The position numbers and the translations under genes are program-made. A DNA stretch of 64,000 nucleotides from the NCBI GenBank assembly GCA_018340375.1, contig JAFFJZ010000003.1, positions 1,984,001 through 2,048,000 on the forward strand, given 5' to 3'. This document shows positions 37,917-51,100 of the stretch, one piece after another; the stretch's first letter is position 1; every line of letters begins with the position of its first letter. Under the pieces are notes generated by a model. It saw only the letters and a list, made by a program, of their open reading frames with translations. It searched no databases and was not told where the DNA came from. The stretch is from Gonatopus flavifemur. Its lineage: Eukaryota > Arthropoda > Insecta > Hymenoptera > Dryinidae.

Positions 37917-38111
37917 TTAAGTATTTTATATGCAATCAATTCATTGCACTGTAAGAATCGGAAAGAACTGAAAGTTAGAAGGAATTCAAGCTACGTGTTT
38001 TGAATCAATCAATATATCGTACTCAATCATTCCATTCTCAATTTCTTCTTCAAATAAGTTTCAAATAAGTTCATTTAATTGATTGAAGAAGTCGTAGAGA
38101 TAGGATCAAGA

Positions 38112-38491
38112 TGATGTAAAGCTTCTACAAACTGGAAGTGTGCGACGTAAAAAATATTCCTTTCAAAGAAACTGATGATGGTATCAACGACGAATATGAT
38201 GACGATGAGGATGGATTTGTTGGAACTCCTTACTTCTCTTCGTTCCTATTATGTAATTGAATTGTGAACCAACATGTTGTTACTCATGATAAAGAAAAAC
38301 CTGAGTTCCTTCGACATTTGTTATAATCATGGATAATCGTTTAGTTTGTTTGGATGGAATCTTTTTTACATTATAGTAGATGCTCCCGATTGCTTGGAGA
38401 ATGAATTCCCATTAGCCAATTTCCAAGGACTTTTGCAATCGGAAGGATCCAATATTTTTAGACATTTGACGAAGAGGCCAAGGTTGGATAT
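38112..38491 (+). other. Coding-like segments of uncertain ownership
   Basis: Two pieces look like exons but do not join cleanly. One is at about 38112-38260, with frame FYKLEVCDVKNIPFKE followed by an Asp-rich run and GFVGTPYFSS. The other is 38371-38491, with a strong acceptor TTTTTTACATTATAG and donor CGT/GTGAGC, encoding DAPDCLENEFPLANFQG and continuing to RHLTKRPRLDIR. They may be further exons of the mucin-like gene, of an alternative transcript, or a decaying gene. The product is unrecognised. Confidence 0.3.
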
Positions 38492-38792
38492 TCGTGTGAG
38501 CATTTTAACGTTCAAAAAATATTTGAAGATCTTGGTTCTCTTCGGGTTACATTTGTTCAACGAAATTGAACCAGGTTTTTGTTTTTATCCAAAAACTTAT
38601 TTAATTTATACAAAATACCGTATACTGTAAATAATTATATTGGTTGCATATATTTATATATCTAGTTAACATACGCTTACAAAGCGGCGTACATGGATAG
38701 TGTGTTTGTGAGCAAACTTCTGGGATAATCGTAAGATGACGTGCAAGAACAAAACTCACACATAGATCAGCCACAAGCAAAATGTTATTTGG

Positions 38793-38840
38793 ATTTATTT
38801 ATATATTTATTTATTTATTTATTTATTTGTTTGTTTATTT
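38793..38840. repeat. TATT/ATTT tetranucleotide microsatellite
   Basis: A run of TTTA units with minor interruption. The long open frame crossing it is an artefact of the repeat. Confidence 0.8.
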
Positions 38841-39411
38841 TAACTGTAACAAAAATATGGGGAGTTTTTCCTCACTTCAGCGGTGGATTCCATCCCTTGA
38901 TCGTGAGGGAATTGCTTTTTCATTAATAATAGGGGATTTTTCCTCCATTTTGAGGAACTTTTCCGCTTTTTGGGTGTTAAATCCTTCAGAAAGTGAAGGA
39001 AAACTCCACCAAATCATGGAAGAAGAGTCCCCCTCGTGGATGATTTTGGCTGCAACCATTTCGTGCAGGCAAATTTCACCATTATTTTTTTTACAGTGTT
39101 CATCTTCAATATTATATTATATAAATATAACTATCAATAAGATATGTGGATATCAAGCTCTTATGGCATCAATTTTAGACAGTCACGCATTATTTTTCCT
39201 CAAATTGTAAGTCAAATTCTGTCGCTCGTAGCGCTGTAAACGGTATGCTTGAGAGGATGTACTCAGATAACATCCTCTCGCAAAGCGACGCATCTGGATC
39301 ACCGATCTCTACTATACATTGGATAGGGGATATGCTGCTTCACAATACAAAATTTTTGTGACGAGTTGGAACTGATAGAAGACACGCTCAATGACACTTT
39401 TTGGAGGGAGA

Positions 39412-40001
39412 TTTAAGGGGATATCAGCGACCCCTGACGATGCAACCAGAGCCAAATCTTTCCTGACCAATTATTCGAAAATAAAACAATAAAATCAAAA
39501 TATCGCTCTGTACAGACCATCCTTTATTGATCGAAAAAGGTCTGTACAGAGCGATTTTTTTATTTTATTGCTTCATTCTCGAATAATGTGTCAGAATAGT
39601 TTTTATCGTGTCGGTTCCATCTTCAGAGGTTGCTGGTATCACAACTCATAAACAGACTTTTATACAATTTATCAGACAAAATTGAATTTCTACCATTATT
39701 CTTACATCATATGATCAGAAAAACTTAATAACAAGCACTAATGTGCAAAGTTTCAAGAAAATCAGAGACTGAGAAAAAAAATTTGTTTGGAAATTTGGCC
39801 TTGGTACAGCAATTGATAAAGTATCGAAGATTATTTCCTGAAAATTTCAAAAAACAGTTCCATAATTGTAGTTTGGAGAAGTCTGCAGAGAAAATCTTCA
39901 CTCGGTGATACCAGCGTTACCGTTCAAGCACATTGGTCAGAAAAGGACACGCCTATACGATAGAAAGGGTGGTTCGATATCGTCGCTAGTATCCCCTTAA
40001 G
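39412..40001. mobile_element. Composite inverted-repeat element, about 590 bp, enclosing MITE family C copy 2
   Basis: The outer ends TTAAGGGGATATCAGCGAC and GTCGCTAGTATCCCCTTAA are inverted repeats. Inside, 39433-39629 is family C copy 2 (CCTGACGATGCAACC to GGTTCCATCTTCAG, with a central CTGTACAGAGCGA hairpin). The 39810-39930 part is homologous, in inverse orientation, to 21250-21370 in CREG intron 2. Confidence 0.65.
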
Positions 40002-40470
40002 ACAGAATATTATAAGATCGAGTTTTGTATATATACATATGAAGTTGTCAATTTAGGGATTTTTCGACTGTTCCCAGCAGAGGTACCGGATAGGCATTAC
40101 CGTTGAGGGGAATAGTACTCCCATTATCGTTCATAATCATTCTTTCACCTCCACACGAAATCTATACACACGTGTAACTCATATAACATGGGACGATAGC
40201 GAGGGTAGACTCCCTCTCCACGACAATGCCCATCTGGCAACTCTGGTTCCAAAACAAGTAGCACTTGAACATAGTATATGCCCGTACAGGGCAACGGTTG
40301 CCTCTACGTCGTTTTTCCGTTTCTCCACCTTGTATCCACCTCGCCTCAATGGAGATGCGACGTATATACATCGGTGGGTGTGCTGTTAGGGATGGGTGAA
40401 TTTAAAATTAGGTCCCACATAGCCAGCAGTTCTTGTAGATATCTAGAAAAATACTTAATTAAGGGATCTT

Positions 40471-40834
40471 TAAGGGGACTAGAACATGGGGAAGTGGAAG
40501 TACATGATTCATACAAATTTAAAGTGAAAAATAATGAGATTTACGTACTTGAGATTGCGCACTGCTGCACACTTTGAATCTCCCAATGATTTGTGAAGAC
40601 TAAAAAATGAAATTGTGAAATTCTAACTTCTAATTGTTCAGAAATTGTAGAATTTTATTTTTTAGCCTCCAGAAATCATTGGGGAATTCAAAGTGCGCAG
40701 CACTGTGCGATCTCAAGTACGTATCTCATTATTATATTTACTTCAAATTTGTATCAATTACGCACCTTTTGAGAAAATTTCGCGCAAACTTTGACTCTTC
40801 CCCTTCCCCACTTTCCCATGCTTGAGGCCCCTTA
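40471..40834. mobile_element. MITE family B, copy 2
   Basis: TAAGGGGACTAGAACATGGG at the left mirrors CCCATGCTTGAGGCCCCTTA at the right. The internal palindrome around GACTAAAAAATGAAATTGTG and TTTTATTTTTTAGCC matches copy 1 at 5931. Confidence 0.75.
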
Positions 40835-41027
40835 AGAACGTTCTTCAAGAGTTTCTAAAGATATCTTTTGGAAGGATTGAAAAACATCTTTTGGAAGATT
40901 TCTAATAGGTATCTTGATTTGAGACGTCTCTTCTTGGAAGACCCTGATAAAGAAAATATGTTTAAGATAGGTTGTCAGTAGTTTTGAGGTTATGAATTCG
41001 AATTAACGATTATATGGATAACACTTT

Positions 41028-41359
41028 AAGGGCACTCAAGCATCAGGAGAATTTTGCGCCAACTTCCTTTATAAATTTAAATTTTAAACCGATGATAAAT
41101 GAGTGCATACCTGAGATTGGACTCTAAATACAAATTTGGGTTTCTTCATGATTTGCAGATATTGGGAGCTGAAATTATAAAAAAAATTTTTGACACTCGA
41201 AGGATATTACTTTTAAAACCCTCTTATACACGCCAGAAGATCAGTATCAGAACTAATCATGGATTTTGTTGTTATTCACTCAAAATTCCCGTTGAACGTA
41301 TAATTTATGAAAAATGTTGGTACAAAATTTGACTTGCTTCTTTAGGTGCTTGAGTGTCA
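41028..41359. mobile_element. MITE family A, copy 3
   Basis: The left end AAGGGCACTCAAGCATC and the right end GGTGCTTGAGTGTC are inverted. The inner AAATTTGACTTGCTTC and the GATTGGACTCTAAATACAAA block are shared with the copies at 3621 and 7321. Confidence 0.7.
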
Positions 41360-42120
41360 TCAAATGTGCTTGTTGAATTATAGATCAAGTGGATTAATTT
41401 ACAAATCAAAATCCTCAATTATGTTGTAGGCTTGTAATCAATGGATGCTTCCGACATTTGTGCAAATTTGAATACTCGTGTCCTTTTTCTGCTTATTGAA
41501 TTTGCAAAATTTGCCCAAATGTCAGTAGCATCCAGTGACATGGTGATAGGACATTTCTATCCTCTTTTATAACTCGAGTTGAAACAAAGATAAGAGACGG
41601 GATTTTTCGGTAGAGTATCGGGAGACCTAATTTCAGAAACCCGAAAGGCTATATACCCGAATAAAAACATTATGAATATTAGTATAAATCAATTATTATA
41701 TACTTTTGTACAGTTTAAAAGTGGAATATGCTTTTGTTGATTGTTTATCGATGCTTTAAATCATATGAAAGTATCTAATACTAAAATTGATATATAATAA
41801 TTTTTTATTCGGGGTTCCTGAAATTAGGGCTCACGATACTTTACTGGATTTTCCCGCGTTTTATCCTTTGTTTCTAAATATAGAGAAGGTCTCACCCTGT
41901 CACTGCTTGTAATGCCCGCGCTAAAATAAACGAATCTACAAATCACAATATATTTGCAAAATACTGAACTTCTTACGTTGAATTCTATTGATAGCCTTCC
42001 ATTTATTAAGCGTGCCTTAATAGTGTGCATTAGAATTGAAAAAATTCTTATTCATACTTATTGATAAGTTATTTTTCAATAACGAGGAGATAGGAATAAT
42101 AATTTAAAGAGATTCTATGG

Positions 42121-42243
42121 CCCTGCTTGAAGGATCTCATTGATTCTGATGTAGAAAACTGATTCAAATCCATTGAGAATCAATTTTTAATGGGTTTAAA
42201 TCGGTTTTCTGCATCGGAATCAATGAGAATCTTTAAGCAGGGG
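42121..42243. mobile_element. Compact foldback MITE, about 123 bp
   Basis: CCCTGCTTGAAGGATCTCAT with TGATTC mirrors GAATCAATGAGAATCTTTAAGCAGGG. The inner GATTCAAATCCATTGAG also pairs with AATGGGTTTAAATCGG. Nearly the whole element folds as one hairpin. Confidence 0.65.
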
Positions 42244-44250
42244 GTACATATGTATTAGAGAGTGATATCCTGCCCAAACTCTTCGGATCTCCTCTCTCTC
42301 TCTCTCTCTCGTTTCTTTTCCCTGGCGGAAGAATTTTGTCGAATTTCATTTACTTTTGATACATCAATATTTCAATAACATTCAATCAAAATCTTCAACA
42401 AAGTTCAATTGAAATCAAGAAATTTCACTGAGAGTTCTTGAATTTTATCTAAATTTTGTTGAATTTTCCTAATTGTTTTTGAAAACCGAATGTGTCGAAA
42501 TTCATTAAAATTCAACAAAGATTCAAAAGGATTCCGATTGTTTCTGACCGGACCGTACTATAGAGAATAATTGAAAGAGTGCGTATTTCGGTTCATTGGT
42601 AATACTTACTGAATGCTGATACCAATATTACAAATATAATATGTACACTTTAACAATGAAAAATAAAGCAAGCATTCAAATTTGTACTTTTTTTTTATTT
42701 CATCATATGTCATTTTAAAAGATATAAAAATTTACAAGTCATAAAAAACTTTTATATAATTTTATTACCTTCGTTTATATTATCCTTAATACTGAAATTC
42801 CTCCCTATCCACTAATGTATTTTTAGATTTGATGAATATGAGGGGATGAATCACATTTTCAACAATGATTAAAATCTGTGAAAAGACGTGTGTAAATATA
42901 GCTGACAGTGAGAAGTAAGAAATCAGATAATATCCAGAGAAAATCTGTCAACGCTTATCAATCAGTGATAACTCATGACAGTTTTCACATAAGGCTCTCG
43001 TCAATTTTATTACAAGCTTGGCTGATAATCTCCAGAAAAGCTTAGAATAAAATTATAGAACTAAATAAACTGAATAGATAACAATGATTTCCAATTATGT
43101 TAACTACGTTTGAAAAAATGGATCAGTCTTCAAAGGTTTTCTCAATCGAATAGAAGACTGCGCTTGTTTTACTCGTATTCAATTTCTTAGGTATTTACAA
43201 AATACGTAATGTTTCTCAACTGAAACTTTTGCGCGTTTATGTAACAGTTCTTATTCGTTTTCAATCATCTTGTATGAAACATAAAAAGAATTGCTTAGTA
43301 TAATTCTTTCAAATGATTTTTCGAAATCTGAGAACACATAAACAAGTACAATTTTTTCCAATAACTTTTTTGGAAATGCTTTCGATTTGATAAATTTTTC
43401 ATCATATAACCTTTCAAACTCAAATATAAAGAATCTCATTACTCTGATAATAATAATAATAATAATAATATTAATAATGAGTTCCCAGTAATATGAGAAG
43501 AGTAAATATTTTGTGTATAAAATATTATTACATGTTCAAATTATTCTATTCAAACAGGATTTTCTCCAGCACAAGAATTTTCAATAAATATTTGGAAAAT
43601 GTTTCTTCAGAAAAGTAGTGGCAAGGTGAAAACATTTCTATCCTCTTTCAACTCTTTGTTCTGCGTTACTCGAAGGAAGGAGACTTGCGATGAGTGCTAC
43701 GCGCAAGCATTCGAAGATAGAAAATCTTTCACCCCGCTACTGTTCAACCCTAGAACGGTGTATTCTTTCAACGAGGGTAACATACTGAAATGAATCAAAA
43801 TCGTATCACATCGCACGCACGTTTCTTTCCACTCATAATTGTGGTAACGAAAACCCGCGCTGTGCAAAACGACATGAATTTACATACAGTTCTAGGGTTA
43901 AGCGAAAGAGAAATGAATAAATAGAATATTCATAGAACACTTGGGAACATGCACAATGTTCTACAGTGCACTTCAACATCGAACACCTTTGGAACTTTCT
44001 TCTGTAGTAAATTCTATAAACTATAATTTTATTTAATGATACTTACTTTTTAAATTGATTTTTTATAACGATACCATAACAAATTATTCATACAGCCTTC
44101 ACGAATACTTCCTCCTCCCCTTTGATTAGCGAGGAATTGGTACATAGCTTGGTGGGAAATTCAAATTATCAGAATTTATTCTTCAATTTGGTGACGAAAA
44201 ATTCAATTTTCATCATTTCTATTCCATTTGTTCTTCACTAGTTACGAATC

Positions 44251-44625
44251 GTTGGAGTTTGAATGGTTCATTGAAATGAACTGATAATGGAAAGTTGGGG
44301 TTTATAATTCCTCAACATCGCGTCTAAATATAGTGTTTATCACACATCATGCAGGGTGTCCCATAGGTTGTGTGAAAATTAATCGCACCAAGGGTGCTAC
44401 CTTAAAATAATTCGTTTGTTTTTATAATAATCACTTCTTCTTATAATAATCTACTGGGTAGTTCACCCAATGAAGTTTGTGCTGATTAGAAGAGAATTGT
44501 CATTTTTTTTTATTTTATGCTTATTGATGACAAAAGAAACCATGTTCGCAATTCTATGGGACACCCTCCTGTTTTTCTCCATTCTCAGACCTAATGTCGT
44601 TTCAATAAACGATTCGAACTTCAAC
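44251..44625. mobile_element. Nested elements: outer GTTGGAGTTTGAA repeat containing an inner CAGGGTGTCCCATAG MITE
   Basis: The outer ends GTTGGAGTTTGAATGGTTCA and ATAAACGATTCGAACTTCAAC are inverted. The inner element, 44352-44571, has ends CAGGGTGTCCCATAG and CTATGGGACACCCTCCTG. The outer unit recurs alone at about 3780, 20705 and 36453. The open frame at 44470-44715 spans the junction and is not a gene. Confidence 0.6.
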
Positions 44626-45140
44626 AATAACTCTATGTTTCGACATCAACCATCATTAATAATGATAAATTATACTAGCGAGACCTGTAATTCATGCGTA
44701 AACAATAACTACTGAATTACGTGCTTGTTAACTGGCAGTGAATCTGTTTCCTCGTATCCAACGATATTTGTACCACAATAAGAAAAATATTACATAATAA
44801 ATTCACTATATTCGCTAGAATAATGTAAAAAACTTGCTTCATAACGTCATTTAATCAAATGTCTTCCTAAACTTACTATATCTGATGGTGAAATATGGAA
44901 AAGTCATGTTAATTGATTGCACAGACCGTCATAGCTTTGAATTAAAAAACGTAGTAATTTAAATCACTAACTACTACTACTACAACAACTATTTAGTGTA
45001 CGGAATTATATTATCTGTCAACGATGATGCAACTTTGCATCATCGATTGAATTCATTCAATGTTGTGCCCAGGAAACAAATGGGGGTGCCATTTTCGTTC
45101 AATATGCTATGTAATGGAACTCTGATCGGAATTATAGAAT

Positions 45141-48100
45141 TCATCTATTTTTGAATAGACAAAGATCCAATTTCAATATAACGTCACCACTTTCCACTTC
45201 ATGCAATTTAATACGCTTCTGTATTGGTCCGTACGAGTCTTTACTGTCCCTCATAATATCGGCGACTCTTATTTCTGCTCGGCCAAGAAATTCTGTATAC
45301 ATGAAAAGAATAGAATCAAAAAAAGTGACACACGAAAGGAGAAAAACAAGATAAATGAATAAAGATTACTTCGCTCAACAAAACCTTTGATCCAAAATCG
45401 TATTTATCGGAGAAAAAACAAAAATGGAATTTATAGTTGAATACGCACACATACTTTTTGATTTTAGTCCAGGATAAATAATATCAGATAAATTTCTACT
45501 CATCACTCTGAAAAATATCTTTGAATTCAATATCGAAACTGATGTGAATTTTGATATGCGGATAAAATAACGATACAGAAGTATTGAAAAACTTATACAA
45601 CACTGTGAATAATCTATGAAATAACATCGCATATTCTCTGTAAAAATTTGAAAAACTTTCATGAAAAATCTAATAAATTTGTGTACGCGTTAGAACATTT
45701 TTGCATAAAAAAAAAAAATTGTGATTCAATTTTGCTACACCGAGAGAAACAATTACCATCTCGACAACATTTTTTCTTGTTCCGAGACATCCACTCCCCC
45801 AAAAATATGTATCCTTGATACAAGATAATAAATCAGCTGTAATTAAGAATATATATTCTTGAAATATTCAAGAATATATTCCCTTGGTCTTAGTAATTAT
45901 TTCGCTTTGTGTAAATTCTGTTGAATTCAATTGAAAGAACAAATGCTCCGAAAGTCAACAAGATTCAAGCTAATCAAATAGAAATCATCCAATAGACAGT
46001 CGATTAAAAAAAATATATATATTGTTTGTATGATGTGCAATCTTACCGTCTGGACTGTAGTAACCCTTATCGAACACTGTGATACAAAGGGTATCTTCGA
46101 TAAGATCTTTAACTTGAAATTGCATGGAAGAATCCCATAAAGGACAATCAGTTCCTGACACGATATGTGTTCTTTCCTCTTGCGAGCCCATAGAAACTTT
46201 ACAAAATGTATTACACTTCCCTGTAAAAAATATTCTCTTGAATTTGTGGATATATACAAACAAGGTATCCCAAGGAATATTCCACTCCTCTCCAATGGGT
46301 CATTCCAGAGACGAAAGCAAGACACTTATTCCTTCAGTGGAATATTTAGAAATGCTCAGTTCGAGAGTTATAAACAAAATAGCTTGATCCACGTCAGCGT
46401 TTTTTCATAGGAAAAAAGTGTGGTATTTTTGCCTCAGGAATCACGTTGTGGAAGGCAGGAGATTATTTCTGAGCCACCCTGTATATAAAGAGTGATCGAA
46501 AACGTCATGACACCATTAAAAGCACGAATTCCAAAAGCGAACTCAGGAGTTGATCCTTTCCTTGGAAAAAACTCATTTCAAATTCCGCAAAGCATTCGCG
46601 CGAGGTGTTTTGACAATAGTGTTATAACGCTTGAATTTTATTAGGCTCAAAAAGAGGTTTCGATAGAATGCAAAATTTTGACAATCACACAGGTTAGAGA
46701 ACGTTCCATCGAATTCCATCAACGTATGAGAAATGTAATGGGATTCAATTTGTGATGCCAGAATGAGAATTATCTTAATTCCCAATTGGTGGTGTTAATT
46801 GATGAAACAAACTCGTGAATAATACTTCCCTTGGGAACGTAGGAATTCATAAGATTTCAATCAAGTTCCGATTGAATATCCCATCTGGATTTCTCATGTG
46901 TTAATAGGTTCGTCTGAATCGTCTTTCAAAGGATGTATGTTAGTCGATTAGTCGATTGAAGTGAGATTTATAATCTATGATGCCGGTTAATACGCCCGAA
47001 TGGGTAAAGGTTAATTGGAGTAAAGTCCAAGAAAACACCTATTGTTACTAGTCAGTCATGCATCAATCATCGTAATAGATACCAATTTGTTTTGCCTTGG
47101 GAGCACTCAAGCATCTGGAGAAGCGGGTGAAATTTCGCGTCAAATTTTTTCATAAATTACTTGATAAATTTAAATTACACTCTGAATAGAGATTTGTGTT
47201 ATTTCAAGGTCTGCAGATCTGTCCTAATTTGAAAATTGACCTTTGAAAAATTATAGAATCTAATAAGATTCTTTCATTTTCGGTTTCGATTTTTGGCCGA
47301 AAAACAATCTCTTTCCGATCGATCTCTAATATAACCGGAATCACGTACAAAAAACAGTCAGGCTTGGTGCGGATATATACCTTGGATAGCAATAGTTAAT
47401 CTAATCACTAGTAATTTAAGGTAGTAGTCTGGTAACTTGAGTTGAAAAAATCGAATTTCTTCTTTTGACCACGAATGAGGCCTATGAAGAGGTGGAAGGC
47501 TTATTTTACGCACCAGGCATTGATAATTAGTGTAAGTATGATTTTTCTATGTATAAACAATTCATAGAAACTTTAAACGTGATTTTCTCGAAACAACGGT
47601 TTACCGAATGGGTTGAAATTTGGATATGTTATTCTACTTATTAATTTTGCATTTTACAATCCTATTTCCATTGAAAAGAAGTAACTTTTTCTCCGAAGTC
47701 CACCATTTTGTTATTTTTCAACAGAATGACAAGCTTCTCAAACAATGATCTTTCTAATTTTTTCATTTCAGATGCCCTGGGATGTCAAAATCATGTGGGC
47801 CAGCTATCCACCTTTTTTTGAGAGCTCACTTTGACACTAAAAATTTCTGACAAACCGATGAAATTTTATTTTTCCCCCTCACAAAAAAATCTTCGAAAAC
47901 AGTCTAAAAAAACGTGCAAGTTCCCAGACTACTACCTTGAGTCACACTCGGTTAAGGACAACATTACCTGTACAAATCGCCAGTCTCATCACTTGGAATT
48001 CCAAATTGGAATACCTCTGCTGAAAGTGCGAGGCAGAAAATCCACTCCCGAGACATGAGAATATTGTAACTACGATAAGAGTGAGAATTTCACTCCATCA

Positions 48101-51100
48101 AAGTGAAATTTTAACTCGTTTTGGAGAATAAAATCACTCCAATTTGAGTGAGCATCTCAGATTGACTCTTATGGAGTGGATTTTTGCCCCAAAAAATTTA
48201 ACCAGTGCCCTTCCATACGGCATCTAATTCTACTCCAGGCACTCCCTTTGGAAAATACTAACATGCTCTAAAATCTAAGAAATATCCCCCCCGCCCTTCC
48301 CCCCACGTAGTGAAGAAAGCTTTATGTTACCTTTTTGAAGAGCAAGCTCTTCAGCCTCCACGACAACCAAGCGTAGACAACCTTGCAGCGGTTTCCTGCG
48401 AACTACAATTAACCGACCATTTTGTTAGGAGAGATGCATTTGTTTTTACGTTATTAAGCCCAGAACACCTTCACCAAATCAAGAAAATAAACATGAAATC
48501 CTGTACAATACTGAATTTTTATTTACATTTACATACATACACATGGCACGCTCGTACAAAGGAAAAACCAACAAGCAAAGAGTCGTGAAGCAGATGCAAG
48601 AACAAGCACAAACAAAAGCAACAAAAAACGCAACATTACATGAACATTCACTTTATTCTCTTACCCGATGATACCTTCAGGTTGGAACCTTCGAGTACAG
48701 TAACAAGAATGCGTCCGCAAGCTCCAAATTGCGCCTGTTCTGTTTATTAATATTTACACATAAAATCATAAAATTTGAATTCTATCACATTGCACTTGAC
48801 GTAAACATTTTTAACAACAAGGTAACAAAGTATCAGCAAACTTATGATTATCGAATAAAATTAAATTCAATTGGACACAGAAAATCCTCGTTTTGATGAC
48901 TTTCTATTTCTTATAAATCAGATGAAATGGAAAATGTTCGAAATCAAACATAAAATTCTCCCGCACAAAAAATCACAAGCTTCCCTGCTAAGAATGCAGT
49001 TTTGGCGGGGTCATCATAACGATGATAATACACTCAAGAGACTCGGTAAACAAAAGCTAACAAAAATGTTGAAAAACAAAAAGGAAGAAACAACTCATAT
49101 CACACAACAGTTTTTGAACACACGATACTCATGTGAAGGGGTGAATAATAAATCCAGCATAAGACTTATATGATGATCGGCATTAGAAACTGAATAATAA
49201 ATTGAACAATTGAAACTAAAAAATAATGATGCATTTCAACGGAACGACTTTTAGTACGAAGATTAAATTCTCGATAATTCTGATGTTTCAATATTCCTTA
49301 CGATAACTTACTCCTGCGAAAAATACTATTTCTTAATAATTATGAACAAGAATTTGGAATAGATATTTGATTTTTGCAAAATCTACGTTGTCAATTTAGG
49401 AAGCTTTTGGATCCAAGTATTTCTACTTTCTTACGTAGAATTGTTTGAAAAATAAAATATAATACAAAGGGTATAAAAATAGAACGATGAATAAACTCAC
49501 TCGATCGCTGTCTTTGCAGAAGAGATTTTTCATTATCCATGAATTTTTTTCGTGCTTCATGGATTTTTTTGATCCAAAGTGAGCATTCGCTAGGGGATGG
49601 AGCCACTAATACCATTTGCTTTTTAGAATCCCGTATAGTGAGTATTTTCGATGGGTTATCACTCGTTTCATAATTATTTCCGTTATGATTTCCATTGACG
49701 TTGGTGTCTGCGTTCCAAAGCAACGAGAGATCGTTCAAAAAAATTGGCTGATAGGGAATACAATTTCAATTAGATGAAATAAAATATTCTCTCGCCGGAT
49801 GACGTAAAATCAGATTACCTTTCTGTACATTCGAAATTTTTGATGCTCGTTTCGTTCGAATGAAAATTGTTGGCCCGTTGGTAAAGGTTTCGATGGTTGA
49901 GCGAACAATAGAAAATCATTGGTGAGAAATGCTACGAGTTCTTTACCGCTTTTCGCCTGTCATAAAGAAAAAGAAACAATCTGGAGAAAATGCTGCTGAA
50001 ATGCTGCTAACTCGCAAAATCTTATGAATCATTGTTATTCTTTCACTGATTCGTTTGCACGAACAATGAACATTTCAGAAACATTGAGAGAAAGCAATAC
50101 TCATCCAGGCACAAGTAACCGATGTATTCGATTGCTGATTTAAGATTGTTTTTATACTAGACTAGCATTAATTTGACTACATTGGTCACCAATGCTGACT
50201 CGACTACTTTCTCTTCCCCCAGGGTCAAAAAAATGAATGAGTAATCGAGTATCGCAAAATCTCAATTATCAGGGTATCTAATGATCCTGGAGATTCAACG
50301 AAACCGATCAATCTAGTTCTCTCGGATGACAGTATTTCATCTACAAACTTCATTTCTGTAACAAACTGTTCATCGGACCACATAATTTTCTCAAGGGTAG
50401 TTCAAATTTCATTTTGTTAAACCATTCACACCTCAATCATATTCTGCCATTCGAAGAGACGGTATAAAATCGAGTTGATCGGTTGATTTGAACATGGAAA
50501 TGACATGATACTTGAATATCACATACCTTGTGGAGTATACCAAAATGAAGTAACTTTCTTGGACCCAAAGAATTAGTTAGAGAATTAAACACAAGTTGAT
50601 CCTCCAGACCATCGCAATTCACATGATTTTGTAACCATTCCAGTCTATCGCTATTCTCTTTTTCTCCTACACCTTCGTTGACCTAAGAAATTGGAATGTC
50701 GTAGGCACCGCAAGATATTTGTAACGAAAGAAAGCTCACTTTCATCATACCTGAATGCAAAATTCTTCTGCTTTAGCGAGGGCTTCTTGAAGGTATTGTC
50801 TATCAGGATGATCTGACGGGGTGTGTTCCAAAATCTACAAATCAACAATGAAATTTGCATAAGAATTTATGTATCGCAATTGTATATGGAACTATATTTG
50901 AAACAGTCTCATTGGAACATTTCACAAACGTTCTCCAGATAATATGTGCTCACAAAGCGATGCATATCCCTGGTAATTTGTACGGAATTTAGTTTATATG
51001 GAATTAACCATGGCGAGTCTACATCGCATCACGTAGAACTTTAATAATAGCACCAATTATGATCTAGATCATGATTCGTTGGTGAAGATTTAATGATGTG

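Larger units (their letters stand above)
40002..45140. other. Intergenic between mucin-like gene and intersectin, mostly repeats
   Basis: It holds the MITEs listed separately at 40471, 41028, 42121 and 44251, a CT microsatellite at 42291-42310 and an AAT microsatellite at 43446-43470. A 64-codon frame at 43599-43793 is GC-richer than its surroundings but shows no known family. The intersectin 3' UTR should occupy the part next to 45141. Confidence 0.4.

Noticed and set aside
38782..39210. 142-codon plus-strand frame
   Set aside because: It starts in the TATT microsatellite and runs through GGGGATTTTTCCTC-type repeats; no protein family resemblance.
42291..42310. CT run as a promoter GAGA-type site
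   Set aside because: It is a plain dinucleotide microsatellite far from any gene start.
48310..48588. Plus-strand 92-codon frame
   Set aside because: It is antisense to the intersectin micro-exon 48402-48331, which is needed to complete the C2 domain.
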